From positions 15,564,341-15,628,340 of the forward strand of contig NC_091228.1 in assembly GCF_040958095.1 (NCBI RefSeq): a DNA stretch of 64,000 bases, given 5' to 3'. Source of the stretch: Procambarus clarkii (taxonomy: Eukaryota > Arthropoda > Malacostraca > Decapoda > Cambaridae). A program made the position numbers and the translations under genes. The notes beneath the pieces are model-generated. The model did no database searches and was not told the origin of the DNA. It saw only the letters and a list, made by a program, of their open reading frames with translations. Positions 22,598 to 32,324 of this stretch are shown here, in pieces; the stretch's first letter is position 1, and each line of letters begins with the position of its first letter.

Positions 22598-24322
22598 CTA
22601 TTGGTCCATATTTCTTGATGCTTCTATATTGGAGCGGAGTCTTGAGGTGGGTAGAATATAGTTGTGCAATAATTGGCTGTTGATTGCTGGTGTTGACTTC
22701 TTGATGTGTAGTGCCTCGCAAACGTCAAGCCGCCTGCTATCGCTGTATCTATCGATGATTTCTGTGTTGTTTACTAGGATTTCTCTGGTGATGGTTTGGT
22801 TATGGGAAGAGATTATATGTTCCTTAATGGAGCCCTGTTGTTTATGCATCGTTAAACGCCTAGAAAGAGATGTTGTTGTCTTGCCTATATACTGGGTTTT
22901 TTGGAGCTTACAGTCCCCAAGTGGGCATTTGAAGGCATAGACGACGTTAGTCTCTTTTAAAGCGTTCTGTTTCGTGTCTGGAGAGTTTCTCATGAGTAGG
23001 CTGGCCGTTTTTCTGGTTTTATAGTAAATCGTCAGTTGTATCCTCTGATTTTTGTCTGTAGGGATAACGTTTCTATTAACAATATCTTTCAGGACCCTTT
23101 CCTCTGTTTTATGAGCTGTGGAAAAGAAGTTCCTGTAAAATAGTCTAATAGGGGGTATAGGTGTTGTGTTAGTTGTCTCTTCAGAGGTTGCATGGCTTTT
23201 CACTTTCCTTCTTATGATGTCTTCGATGAAACCATTGGAGAAGCCGTTATTGACTAGAACCTGCCTTACCCTACAGAGTTCTTCGTCGACTTGCTTCCAT
23301 TCTGAGCTGTGGCTGAGAGCACGGTCGACGTATGCGTTAACAACACTCCTCTTGTACCTGTCAGGGCAGTCGCTGTTGGCATTTAGGCACATTCCTATGT
23401 TTGTTTCCTTTGTGTAGACTGCAGTGTGGAAACCTCCGCCCTTTTCCATGACTGTTACATCTAGAAAAGGCAGCTTCCCATCCTTTTCCGTCTCGTAAGT
23501 GAAACGCAGCACGGAACTCTGCTCAAATGCCTCCTTCAGCTCCTGCAGATGTCTGACATCAGGTACCTGTGTAAAAATGTCGTCAACATACCTGCAGTAT
23601 ATGGCCGGTTTCAAGTTCATGTCGACTAAGACTTTTTGCTCGATGGTACCCATGTAGAAGTTTGCAAACAGGACACCTAGGGGAGAACCCATAGCGACCC
23701 CATCTACTTGCTTATACATATGCCCATCCGGGCTCAAGAAGGGTGCCTCTTTAGTACAAGCTTGGAGTAGTTTCCTCAGAATACTTTCTGGCATGTCAAG
23801 AGGAGTACAGGCTGGATCACGATACACTCTGTCGGCTATCATTCCGATTGTCTCGTCCACAGGTACGTTGGTAAACAGCGATTCTACGTCCAACGAGGCT
23901 CTTATCCCTGTGGCCCGTGCGCCCCGCAGTAAGTCCACAAATTCCTTTGGAGACTTCAGGCTGAAGGCGCAAGGAACATAAGGAGTCAGCAGGCCGTTGA
24001 GTCGCTTTGCCAATCTGTACGTGGGTGTGGGTATCTGGCTAATGATTGGCCGAAGTGGGTTTCCAGGCTTGTGCGTCTTGACATTTCCATACGCATATCC
24101 AGGTTTATATTCCCCAATGATCTTTGGCAGGTGGAGTCCGGATTTCTTGGCGTTCACAGTTTCGATCAGTTTGTTGACCTTTGCTTTTAATTCGGCTGTA
24201 GTGTCCTTCGTTACCCTTTGGAACTTAGTTTGGTCAGAGAGTATGATGTTCATTTTCGCCAGATATTCGTCTTTTTTAAGAATGACATATATTGGCGACT
24301 TGTCACCTCTCCTGACAACTAT
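22598..24322 (-). CDS. PLE reverse transcriptase + GIY-YIG, truncated N-terminus
   Basis: Open to the truncation point. RT motifs as in the plus copy: SLDVESLFTNVPVDE, GVAMGSPLGVLFANFYMG, CRYVDDIFTQV, KLPFLDVTV. The GIY-YIG nuclease follows: NVVYAFKCPLGDCKLQ, TQYIGKTTTSLSRRLTMHKQ. Lacks about 220 N-terminal residues present in the plus copy, so it is a 5'-truncated insertion with an otherwise undamaged frame. PLE proteins reverse-transcribe element RNA at nicks made by the GIY-YIG domain. Confidence 0.85.
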   Translation of the reverse strand: MVVRRGDKSPIYVILKKDEYLAKMNIILSDQTKFQRVTKDTTAELKAKVNKLIETVNAKKSGLHLPKIIGEYKPGYAYGNVKTHKPGNPLRPIISQIPTPTYRLAKRLNGLLTPYVPCAFSLKSPKEFVDLLRGARATGIRASLDVESLFTNVPVDETIGMIADRVYRDPACTPLDMPESILRKLLQACTKEAPFLSPDGHMYKQVDGVAMGSPLGVLFANFYMGTIEQKVLVDMNLKPAIYCRYVDDIFTQVPDVRHLQELKEAFEQSSVLRFTYETEKDGKLPFLDVTVMEKGGGFHTAVYTKETNIGMCLNANSDCPDRYKRSVVNAYVDRALSHSSEWKQVDEELCRVRQVLVNNGFSNGFIEDIIRRKVKSHATSEETTNTTPIPPIRLFYRNFFSTAHKTEERVLKDIVNRNVIPTDKNQRIQLTIYYKTRKTASLLMRNSPDTKQNALKETNVVYAFKCPLGDCKLQKTQYIGKTTTSLSRRLTMHKQQGSIKEHIISSHNQTITREILVNNTEIIDRYSDSRRLDVCEALHIKKSTPAINSQLLHNYILPTSRLRSNIEASRNMDQ

Positions 24323-24336
24323 CTTTATCTTGATTT

Positions 24337-26773
24337 ACCTCCAACAGTGAAGCATAATGTACGAAAGATTGAGAAAATTCGTGTTAGAATTATTAATCTT
24401 ACTTTTTCGGTCATATTTAATAAAATATGTCTACAGGAAAGACTGCTACCAAAATATACTAATGTTAAAGTGCACGACCCAGCAGCAAGGAATCAAGCCT
24501 TCACGATAAAATATCGCCAGGATCTGATTCGTGATCAGATATACAAGGCAGAGAATGAAATCAAAGACAAAAAAACTCAACTACTTCATGCTACAAACGA
24601 GTGGAGAAATAGCAACATCGACCATAGTATCCGTACCCGCATTGAACAACACCTCGACATCCTCACAGACCAACATCACCTCAGCACTGAAACAAGGATT
24701 ATCAAGAAACTAACAACATTATATGGAGGACCTATGGCAATTCCACGACCAAGAGATGGCTTCCTGAACCTTGCAGGAATTAACCTCACTGAGGACCAAG
24801 TCACTCTCCTAAATCTGGGCATAAACTGTCATGTTATGTCCAGACCGAGTGAAATGGCCCGGAAAGTGGAGTTGGAAATTCTGTTGGACGACATATTCGA
24901 CCTCGAGACACAAAAGAAGGTCACTACCAAAGATACCTTACAAGCAGAACTTATTGCAGAAGGAGGAAAGAATCGAGGCAACTACAGAAGCACCATACTG
25001 TCCCCCGAGCTTAGAGCGGCAGCTAAAAGCCTTCGCGAGAACAAGGAGATAGTTGTCAGGAGAGGTGACAAGTCGCCAATATGTGTCATTCTTAAAAAAG
25101 ACGAATATCTGGCGAAAATGAACATCATACTCTCTGACCAAACTAAGTTCCAAAGGGTAACGAAGGACACTACAGCCGAATTAAAAGCAAAGGTCAACAA
25201 ACTGATCGAAACTGTGAACGCCAAGAAATCCGGACTCCACCTGCCAAAGATCATTGGGGAATATAAACCTGGATATGCGTATGGAAATGTCAAGACGCAC
25301 AAGCCTGGAAACCCACTTCGGCCAATCATTAGCCAGATACCCACACCCACGTACAGATTGGCAAAGCGACTCAACGGCCTGCTGACTCCTTATGTTCCTT
25401 GCGCCTTCAGCCTGAAGTCTCCAAAGGAATTTGTGGACTTACTGCGGGGCGCACGGGCCACAGGGATAAGAGCCTCGTTGGACGTAGAATCGCTGTTTAC
25501 CAACGTACCTGTGGACGAGACAATCGGAATGATAGCCGACAGAGTGTATCGTGATCCAGCCTGTACTCCTCTTGACATGCCAGAAAGTATTCTGAGGAAA
25601 CTACTCCAAGCTTGTACTAAAGAGGCACCCTTCTTGAGCCCGGATGGGCATATGTATAAGCAAGTAGATGGGGTCGCTATGGGTTCTCCCCTAGGTGTCC
25701 TGTTTGCAAACTTCTACATGGGTACCATCGAGCAAAAAGTCTTAGTCGACATGAACTTGAAACCGGCCATATACTGCAGGTATGTTGACGACATTTTTAC
25801 ACAGGTACCTGATGTCAGACATCTGCAGGAGCTGAAGGAGGCATTTGAGCAGAGTTCCGTGCTGCGTTTCACTTACGAGACGGAAAAGGATGGGAAGCTG
25901 CCTTTTCTAGATGTAACAGTCATGGAAAAGGGCGGAGGTTTCCACACTGCAGTCTACACAAAGGAAACAAACATAGGAATGTGCCTAAATGCCAACAGCG
26001 ACTGCCCTGACAGGTACAAGAGGAGTGTTGTTAACGCATACGTCGACCGTGCTCTCAGCCACAGCTCAGAATGGAAGCAAGTCGACGAAGAACTCTGTAG
26101 GGTAAGGCAGGTTCTAGTCAATAACGGCTTCTCCAATGGTTTCATCGAAGACATCATAAGAAGGAAAGTGAAAAGCCATGCAACCTCTGAAGAGACAACT
26201 AACACAACACCTATACCCCCTATTAGACTATTTTACAGGAACTTCTTTTCCACAGCTCATAAAACAGAGGAAAGGGTCCTGAAAGATATTGTTAATAGAA
26301 ACGTTATCCCTACAGACAAAAATCAGAGGATACAACTGACGATTTACTATAAAACCAGAAAAACGGCCAGCCTACTCATGAGAAACTCTCCAGACACGAA
26401 ACAGAACGCTTTAAAAGAGACTAACGTCGTCTATGCCTTCAAATGCCCACTTGGGGACTGTAAGCTCCAAAAAACCCAGTATATAGGCAAGACAACAACA
26501 TCTCTTTCTAGGCGTTTAACGATGCATAAACAACAGGGCTCCATTAAGGAACATATAATCTCTTCCCATAACCAAACCATCGCCAGAGAAATCCTAGTAA
26601 ACAACACAGAAATCATCGATAGATACAGCGATAGCAGGCGGCTTGACGTTTGCGAGGCACTACACATCAAGAAGTCAACACCAGCAATCAACAGCCAATT
26701 ATTGCACAACTATATTCTACCCACCTCAAGACTCCGCTCCAATATAGAAGCATCAAGAAATATGGACCAATAG
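24337..26773 (+). CDS. PLE polyprotein: reverse transcriptase + GIY-YIG endonuclease
   Basis: About 811 codons without a stop. The N-terminal 220 residues are helical and charged. RT core: NVKTHKPGNPLRPIISQIPT, SLDVESLFTNVPVDE, GVAMGSPLGVLFANFYMG, CRYVDDIFTQV (catalytic Asp pair near 25787) and KLPFLDVTVME. C-terminal GIY-YIG nuclease: NVVYAFKCPLGDC near 26425, YIGKTTTSLSRRL near 26480, then HIISSH and the Glu in CEALHIKKSTPAINSQ. The genuine start codon (as at 27041, MNFGEVIFD) is missing because the palindrome junction removed it. Reading upstream of 24331 in this frame is antisense of the left arm, not protein. Confidence 0.9.
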
Positions 26774-26977
26774 GCTTTCTACAAACACTTCTATTCAATA
26801 TCCATTGTTTCGTGTTCTGTCTTGTGTTGATACTTTTAATACCCTATTAATATCCTCTAATGCCACATCATCCTTCCCACCTCACTCAAATGTAATGCCA
26901 CATCACCCTTCCCACCTCACTCAAAAGTAGATATAAAATCAGGGAAATGCAAGTTCTAATCAGTTGTGTATTTGTGA

Positions 26978-27030
26978 AGTCTTTGAAAATGTAATAAGTT
27001 TTACGAAACGCGCCCGTGTCGCGTCAGACT
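26978..27030 (+). ncRNA. Hammerhead-ribozyme-like motif, PLE copy 2
   Basis: Stem I: agtct (26978-26982) pairs with agact (27026-27030). Core: ttgaaaat (26983-26990), where canonical hammerheads have CUGANGA. Stem II: gtaa (26991-26994) with ttac (27001-27004). Then GAA, followed by stem III: acgcg (27008-27012) with cgcgt (27020-27024) around a 7 base loop. C at 27025 is the expected cleavage base (GUC). The order stem I, core, stem II, GAA, stem III, GUC is that of a hammerhead. Core positions 3 and 8 are U and A rather than C and G, which could still pair, and one extra U precedes stem II. PLEs of other animals are known to carry hammerheads; activity here is untested. Confidence 0.55.
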
Positions 27031-27040
27031 AGAAATAAAA

Positions 27041-27154
27041 ATGAATTTTGGAGAAGTGATTTTTGATTTACCTCCAACAGTGAAGCATAATGTACGAAAG
27101 ATTGAGAAAATTCGTGTTAGAATTATTAATCTTACTTTTTCGGTCATATTTAAT

Positions 27155-27160
<6 letters not shown>
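27041..27160 (+). pseudogene. PLE ORF start (pseudo-LTR copy), cut by (AT)n
   Basis: ATG at 27041 opens [20 protein letters not shown], then [19 protein letters not shown], identical to the beginning of the PLE ORF, and then runs into TA repeats. Cleavage at the hammerhead-like site would leave a leader of about 15 nt before this ATG. Confidence 0.8.

Positions 27161-27240
<80 letters not shown>
27158..27240. repeat. (AT)n microsatellite
   Basis: TA repeat abutting the right end of the PLE pair. Confidence 0.95.
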
Positions 27241-27242
<2 letters not shown>

Positions 27243-27287
27243 CAAAATTCGTCAGTGTACTACATTTTTGTTGTTGCTTTTAACCAG

Positions 27288-27430
27288 TGTACGTGGGTCT
27301 GATTGTGCAACCACGGTTCGAAGAATAATGAAGATATGAACAAACGGCCTGTGGTCACTATACAGTCTGGAAGGGCAAAAGAAGAAATTGGCATTTCTAC
27401 AAAAACAAGAACTATATAATGTTATTTTAA
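27288..27430 (+). pseudogene. DUF4806 gene copy 1, exon C' (premature stop)
   Basis: Preceded by a good acceptor (tttaaccag) and followed by gtaagt. In the frame starting at 27289 it reads VRGSDCATTVRRIMKI, stop (TGA 27337-27339), TNGLWSLYSLEGQKKKLAFL, QKQELYNVIL. This aligns with exon C of copy 2 (GGASCGDTVRRMMRRIGTYG, VWSQYSLVGRKRKRVFKTLD, ICNVII). The frame also does not join exon B with the phase seen in copy 2. So this copy is broken, though its 3' half is well preserved and ends in the correct phase (one leftover base). Confidence 0.75.
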
Positions 27431-28126
27431 GTAAGTAACCAAAAAATTAAATAATTTTTTTAAAGTTTAAAATTTACTTAAAAATTTAAATTTTAAGTTA
27501 AAAATTTTTAACCAAAAAACTTAATATTTTTCATATTTGGAACCATTCCATAATATTTTCCCAAGCATAAATGATTATATTTCTATCACTTGCTCTTAAG
27601 ATTGTTTCATTTAATAGAGGTTGGGCATAATTGTTCTCTGCTGCTAATAGAACTGACTGACTTAGCTATAGGAAAATGTAAACTTAATTGGTTTATCCAT
27701 TACAGTATTTTGCAGTTTATTTCATGATCCTGTGCTTAATACTTGCATAAATAGTAGACTACAAAATGCATTTTTATATCATTAGTATTGAATAATAATA
27801 ATGCAAATAATTGACTTATAAATGATGTACAATTAATTGGTAGGTGATATTATATTATTAATATTTTTTCATTCTTGCAAAGCCTTAACAAAGCCATTAA
27901 CATGTTAATATAAACTTGATCACCTTCCACTTATTTTCTCATGTGCTACCTACATGTACAAAACCTTATTCCTAAATGCATATTTTGTTCTGAAACTTGT
28001 CCTTTATATGTTGTGTATCACCATCTCTGGAGAGTTTTATCTGATTGATGTATAAATTACTTTTAATTTTACAGAATATTATTGTTATACTGAATTTATT
28101 ATTATATAAATAACTTAATTTTACAG
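27431..28126. other. Intron of DUF4806 copy 1
   Basis: AT-rich, no coding signal; near 27960-28070 some minus-strand L2 LINE C-terminal text appears ('cttattcctaaatgcatatt'). Confidence 0.5.
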
Positions 28127-28233
28127 AATCATCTATCAACGCACATCCACAAGTTGAGGAGGAGGATGTGACCTTCCAGATTTCTGAAGTACTGAAACAT
28201 GCACCAAACAGGCCTGGTGGATCTAGGTACAAG
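28127..28233 (+). pseudogene. DUF4806 gene copy 1, exon D'
   Basis: Acceptor ttttacag, donor gtaaaat. 107 bases, exactly the length of exon D in copy 2 and in the same phase. With the leftover A of exon C' it reads KSSINAHPQVEEEDVTFQIS then EVLKHAPNRPGGSRYK, against KACINTHTNATERDVETSIA then DMLKNAPNKHGGNRYK in copy 2. It is intact as an exon. Confidence 0.75.
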
Positions 28234-28318
28234 GTAAAATAATTTAATTTTTTTTTTTTTTTACTAATTGTCCGATATATATATATATATATGGTCCTGG
28301 GGACCATTCAGGCTTGTT

Positions 28319-28320
<2 letters not shown>

Positions 28321-28397
<77 letters not shown>
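28321..28397. repeat. (AT)n microsatellite
   Basis: TA repeat preceded by 'ctggggaccattcaggcttg', the end of the SINE-like unit of 60.7-61.9 kb, and followed by a MITE. Confidence 0.9.
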
Positions 28398-28400
<3 letters not shown>

Positions 28401-28783
28401 GTACCTAGTAGCCAGAACTCACTTCTCAGCCTACTATGCAAGGCCCGATTTGCCTAATAAGCCAAGTTTTACTGAATTAATATATTTTCTCTAATTTTTT
28501 TCTTATGAAATGATAAAGCTAGCCATTTCATTATGTATGAGGTCAATTTTTTTTAATTGGAGTTAAAATTGACGTAGATATATGACCGAACCTAACCAAC
28601 CCTGCCTAACCTAACCTAACCTATCTTTATAGGTTAGGTTAGGTTAGGTAGCCGAAAACGTTAGGTTAGGTTAGGTTAGGTAGGTTAGGTAGTCGAAAAA
28701 ACATTAATTCATGAAAACTAGGCTTATTAGGCAAATCGGGCCTTGCATAGTAGGCTGAGAAGTGCGTTCTGGCTACTAGGTAC

Positions 28784-28786
<3 letters not shown>
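28398..28786. mobile_element. MITE with telomere-like core, copy 1 (389 bp)
   Basis: Inverted ends begin gtcgtacctagtagccagaa and extend about 80 bases. Further in are a second inverted pair of cctaacctaacctaac (28605-28622) and ggttaggttaggttagg (28631-28647), separated by tatctttata, plus further ttagg runs to 28690. Flanked by TA repeats on both sides. Confidence 0.8.
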
Positions 28787-29350
<564 letters not shown>

Positions 29351-29354
29351 ATGT

Positions 29355-29706
29355 GTCGTACCTAGTAGCCAGAATGCACATCTCAGCCTACTATGCAAGG
29401 CCCGATTTGCCTAATAAGCCAAGTTTTCATGAATTAATGTTTTTTCGACTACCTAACCTAACATTTTCAGTTACCTAAACTAACCTATAAAGATAGGTTA
29501 GGTAGGGATGGTTAGGTTCGGTCATATATCTATATTAATTTTAACTCCAATAAAAAAAGAATTGACCTCATACATAATGAAATGGATAGCTTTATCATTT
29601 CATAAGAAAAAAAATAGAGAAAATATATTATTCATGAAAACTTGGCTTATTAGGCAAATCGGGCCTTGCATAGTAGGCTGAAAAGTGCGTTCTGGCTACT
29701 AGGTAC

Positions 29707-29709
<3 letters not shown>
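29355..29709. mobile_element. MITE with telomere-like core, copy 3 (355 bp)
   Basis: Same ends; shorter because part of the inner TTAGG stem is missing. Confidence 0.8.

Positions 29710-29797
<88 letters not shown>
29710..29797. repeat. (AT)n microsatellite
   Basis: TA repeat, followed by gtgtgtgtgtaattacc, the 3' end of a minus-strand LINE. Confidence 0.95.
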
Positions 29798-29798
<1 letters not shown>

Positions 29799-29804
29799 TA
29801 GTGT

Positions 29805-30540
29805 GTGTGTGTAATTACCTAAGTGTAGTTACAGGATGAGACCGTCTTCCCAGCACTCTTTGTCATATAACGCTTTGAAACTACTGACAGTCTTGGCCTC
29901 CACCACCTTCTCACCTAACTTGTTCCAACCGTCTACCACTCTATTTGCGAAAGTGAATTTTCTTATATTTCTTTAGCATCTGTGTTAAGCTAGTTTCAAT
30001 CTATGACCTGTTCTTGAAGTTCCAGGTCTCAGGAAATCTTCCCTGTCGATTTTATCAATTCCTGTTACTATTTTGTATGTAGTGATCATATCACCTCTTT
30101 CTTCTGTCTTTTAGTTTTGGCATATTTAATGCCTCTAACCTCTCCTCGTAGCTCTTGCCCTTCAGTTCTGGGAGCCACTTAGTAGCATGTCTTTGCACCT
30201 TTTCCAGTTTGTTGATGTGCTTCTTAAGATATGGGCCTACTTCTGTTGTTGGGCACCACACAACAGCTGCATATTCTAGCTTTGGCGTAACAAAAGTCAT
30301 GAACAATTTCTTTAGTATATCACCATCCATGTATTTAAACGCAATTATAAAGTTAGAAAGCGTAGCATAGGCTCCTCGCACAATATTCTTTATGTGGTCC
30401 TCAGGTGATAGTTTTCTATCTAGAACCACCCCTAGATCTCTTTCTTTATCAGAATTCTTTAAAGATTTCTCACATAATGTATAGGTTGTGTGGGGTCTAT
30501 GTTCTCCTGTTCCACATTCCATAACATGGCATTTTTTTTT
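29805..30540 (-). pseudogene. Jockey/CR1-like LINE, 3' part (minus)
   Basis: Minus-strand reading continues KCHVMECGTGEHRPHTTYTL, SDKERDLGVVLDRKLSPEDH, PKLEYAAVVWCP, INKLEKVQRHATKWLPELKG, YEERLEALNMPKLKDRR: the RT thumb and C-terminal region. The 3' UTR runs to 29805. The upstream part of the same frame is at 35780-36122 (STTWQMEFNVNK), so an L2-like LINE has split it. Confidence 0.85.
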
Positions 30541-30828
30541 TTATTTTTTTTTTTTGAAGCGAACGCTCATCCGCTCCTGACGACCCTGCTCCCCCTCCAA
30601 CTTTATCAGCTGCTCCTTGAGCCCACAACATCCCTAACATGATGTAACAACCCCAGAAGGCAGCTAAGTACCCAGTGACCTAAATGTGACCGAAATATTC
30701 GACAAAACCTAACCTACTACCTCATCTCGACCTCATTAGTGTTGCTCCCTGGAGGAAGCTAACCTGACGTTTGCTGCTGCCATATCAACAAGTCTACCCC
30801 ATCTGCTGCATACATCTCTGCTGCTACC

Positions 30829-31866
30829 ATGCTAAACAATTCTAAGCTCGGCAAGGCCGTAAAGAATGATAGCACACCTATCAGGATGAACCCAACCAGC
30901 CAAGCTAGCAACAGGAATAATGCGGCTGTCTCCCCCTTAGGGGCTACCGGGGGGAGTACCGACCCTCCCTGCGTCAACAATAACAAACCTCCCCAGCTGA
31001 TTGAAGCGTCGTCACTGACTCGAGCCTTACAACAGTTATGTAACCATATGGAGCAACTTAAACGAGCTGCCTCCCCATGTACTGACTTTAAGCATCCCGC
31101 TGATAATCCATGGCTCAGATTATTGACTCAAATACATGATGACCAAAAGTCTATAATCCGAGAGCAGTCGGACCTGATAATGAAGCTTCAGAGTGATGCT
31201 TTGGCAATGCACAAGGCTAACCAAGATCTGTCTGCCAGAGTCGGCCACCTCGAACATGAATTAAGCTCTCTTCGGATCTCGGTTACTAACTTTAAACCAG
31301 CAGAAACCTCTAAGAAGCAAGAAGAGATGTTACAAAAGTTAGAGAACCACTTTAACTCCCTACAACAGCAACACACTGCAACCCAAGACGAATCAGACCA
31401 ACTTAAGCTCCTTGATTCTGTCATCATCTCATCACAGGATTTTCCCCATGAAACTGACAGAGAAGACTGTACTGCCATCGTGATCCAGGAATTGCGTACT
31501 AAGTTGAATTATTCAATCGAAGCAAGAGACATTAAGTCAGCTTATAGAGTGGGTACCAAATCATCTGGTGCAAACAACAGAAGGATACGCGTGAAGTTAG
31601 ATAGCTGCTCCCGCAAGTCAGACCTTATCACTGCTGCAGTCGCTAGGAAATCCAAGGTTTATGTGAACGAATGTCTTACCAGATTCAGACAAAATCTCTT
31701 ATTTAAACTACGTGGAATTCGCAATAGATCCACTGCTATTAAACATTGTTTTGTGCGCGATGGTAAAATAATAGCTAGGAAGACTGACTCTGGAAAAACT
31801 TATGTCATAACCACTGAAGCACACCTCACTTCTTTCCTGGATGACTGTGGGATATCAGCTGAATAA
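30829..31866 (+). CDS. L2-like LINE ORF1 protein (345 aa)
   Basis: ATG 30829 to TAA 31866. A low-complexity N-terminus is followed by a probable coiled coil (about residues 100-205, rich in heptad-spaced Leu/Ile: LIMKLQSDALAMHKANQDLS, ARVGHLEHELSSLRIS, EEMLQKLENHFNSLQQQ). The conserved C-terminal domain has EARDIKSAYRVGTKS, RRIRVKLDSCSRKSDLITAA, KSKVYVNECLTRFRQNLLFK. This layout, coiled coil plus a basic RNA-binding-like domain, is usual for ORF1 of CR1/L2/Daphne-type LINEs. No zinc knuckles are present, unlike the I-type ORF1 at 600-2519. Confidence 0.75.
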   Translation: MLNNSKLGKAVKNDSTPIRMNPTSQASNRNNAAVSPLGATGGSTDPPCVNNNKPPQLIEASSLTRALQQLCNHMEQLKRAASPCTDFKHPADNPWLRLLTQIHDDQKSIIREQSDLIMKLQSDALAMHKANQDLSARVGHLEHELSSLRISVTNFKPAETSKKQEEMLQKLENHFNSLQQQHTATQDESDQLKLLDSVIISSQDFPHETDREDCTAIVIQELRTKLNYSIEARDIKSAYRVGTKSSGANNRRIRVKLDSCSRKSDLITAAVARKSKVYVNECLTRFRQNLLFKLRGIRNRSTAIKHCFVRDGKIIARKTDSGKTYVITTEAHLTSFLDDCGISAE

Positions 31867-32324
31867 CCAGAACATAATTTGTAGTCTCACATACAACCAA
31901 AGTGTACTTAAGCTCTGCCTTTCCTTTCCAAAGGTGTTTATTTTTATTTTTATTTTTATTTTTACTTTATTTTTTGTTCGTCATCTTTGCCTGTTTTATA
32001 CTCTTAATTATTTGTTCTTAGTTAATCCCCTTGTCACTAAACCTAGGGCTTTTTATTACCCTGTTAATTAACCATTACTAAGCTAATTATCTTCAAGATC
32101 ATTTTTTTTTATGATTATTATTTTTCTTATTATTTTTTATTTTACATTTATATTGTCAGTCTCTACTGATTTTTTGTGTTTTATTTTATGTAACTTCTGT
32201 GTCCTCCCTGGCTATCTATTGGATCTTTATTTTACTTCTAAATTGTTACTATTTTATTGTATCTGCTCTCATTCTTGTGTTTTGCTTTATCGTGTATCTT
32301 GTATCGTGATCCCTCTGCATCTCT

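Larger units (their letters stand above)
24331..27160 (+). mobile_element. Penelope-like element, right arm (plus copy)
   Basis: Starts within the ORF at LPPTVKHNVRKIEK (24337) and runs through the stop at 26773, a 3' UTR, the hammerhead-like motif 26978-27030, and a second copy of the ORF start at 27041. It ends in (AT)n at 27160. Only about 8 N-terminal codons are lost. The repeat of the ORF start after the 3' UTR is the PLE pseudo-LTR arrangement. Confidence 0.9.

Noticed and set aside
24218..24330. N-terminal extension of the PLE ORF upstream of 24331
   Set aside because: It is antisense of the left arm and begins with TTG; the native start is MNFGEVIFD as seen at 27041.
28605..28690. 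Chromosome end or interstitial telomere
   Set aside because: The CCTAA/TTAGG runs are short, inverted around a 10 base spacer, and repeated inside a 389 bp MITE, so they belong to the element.
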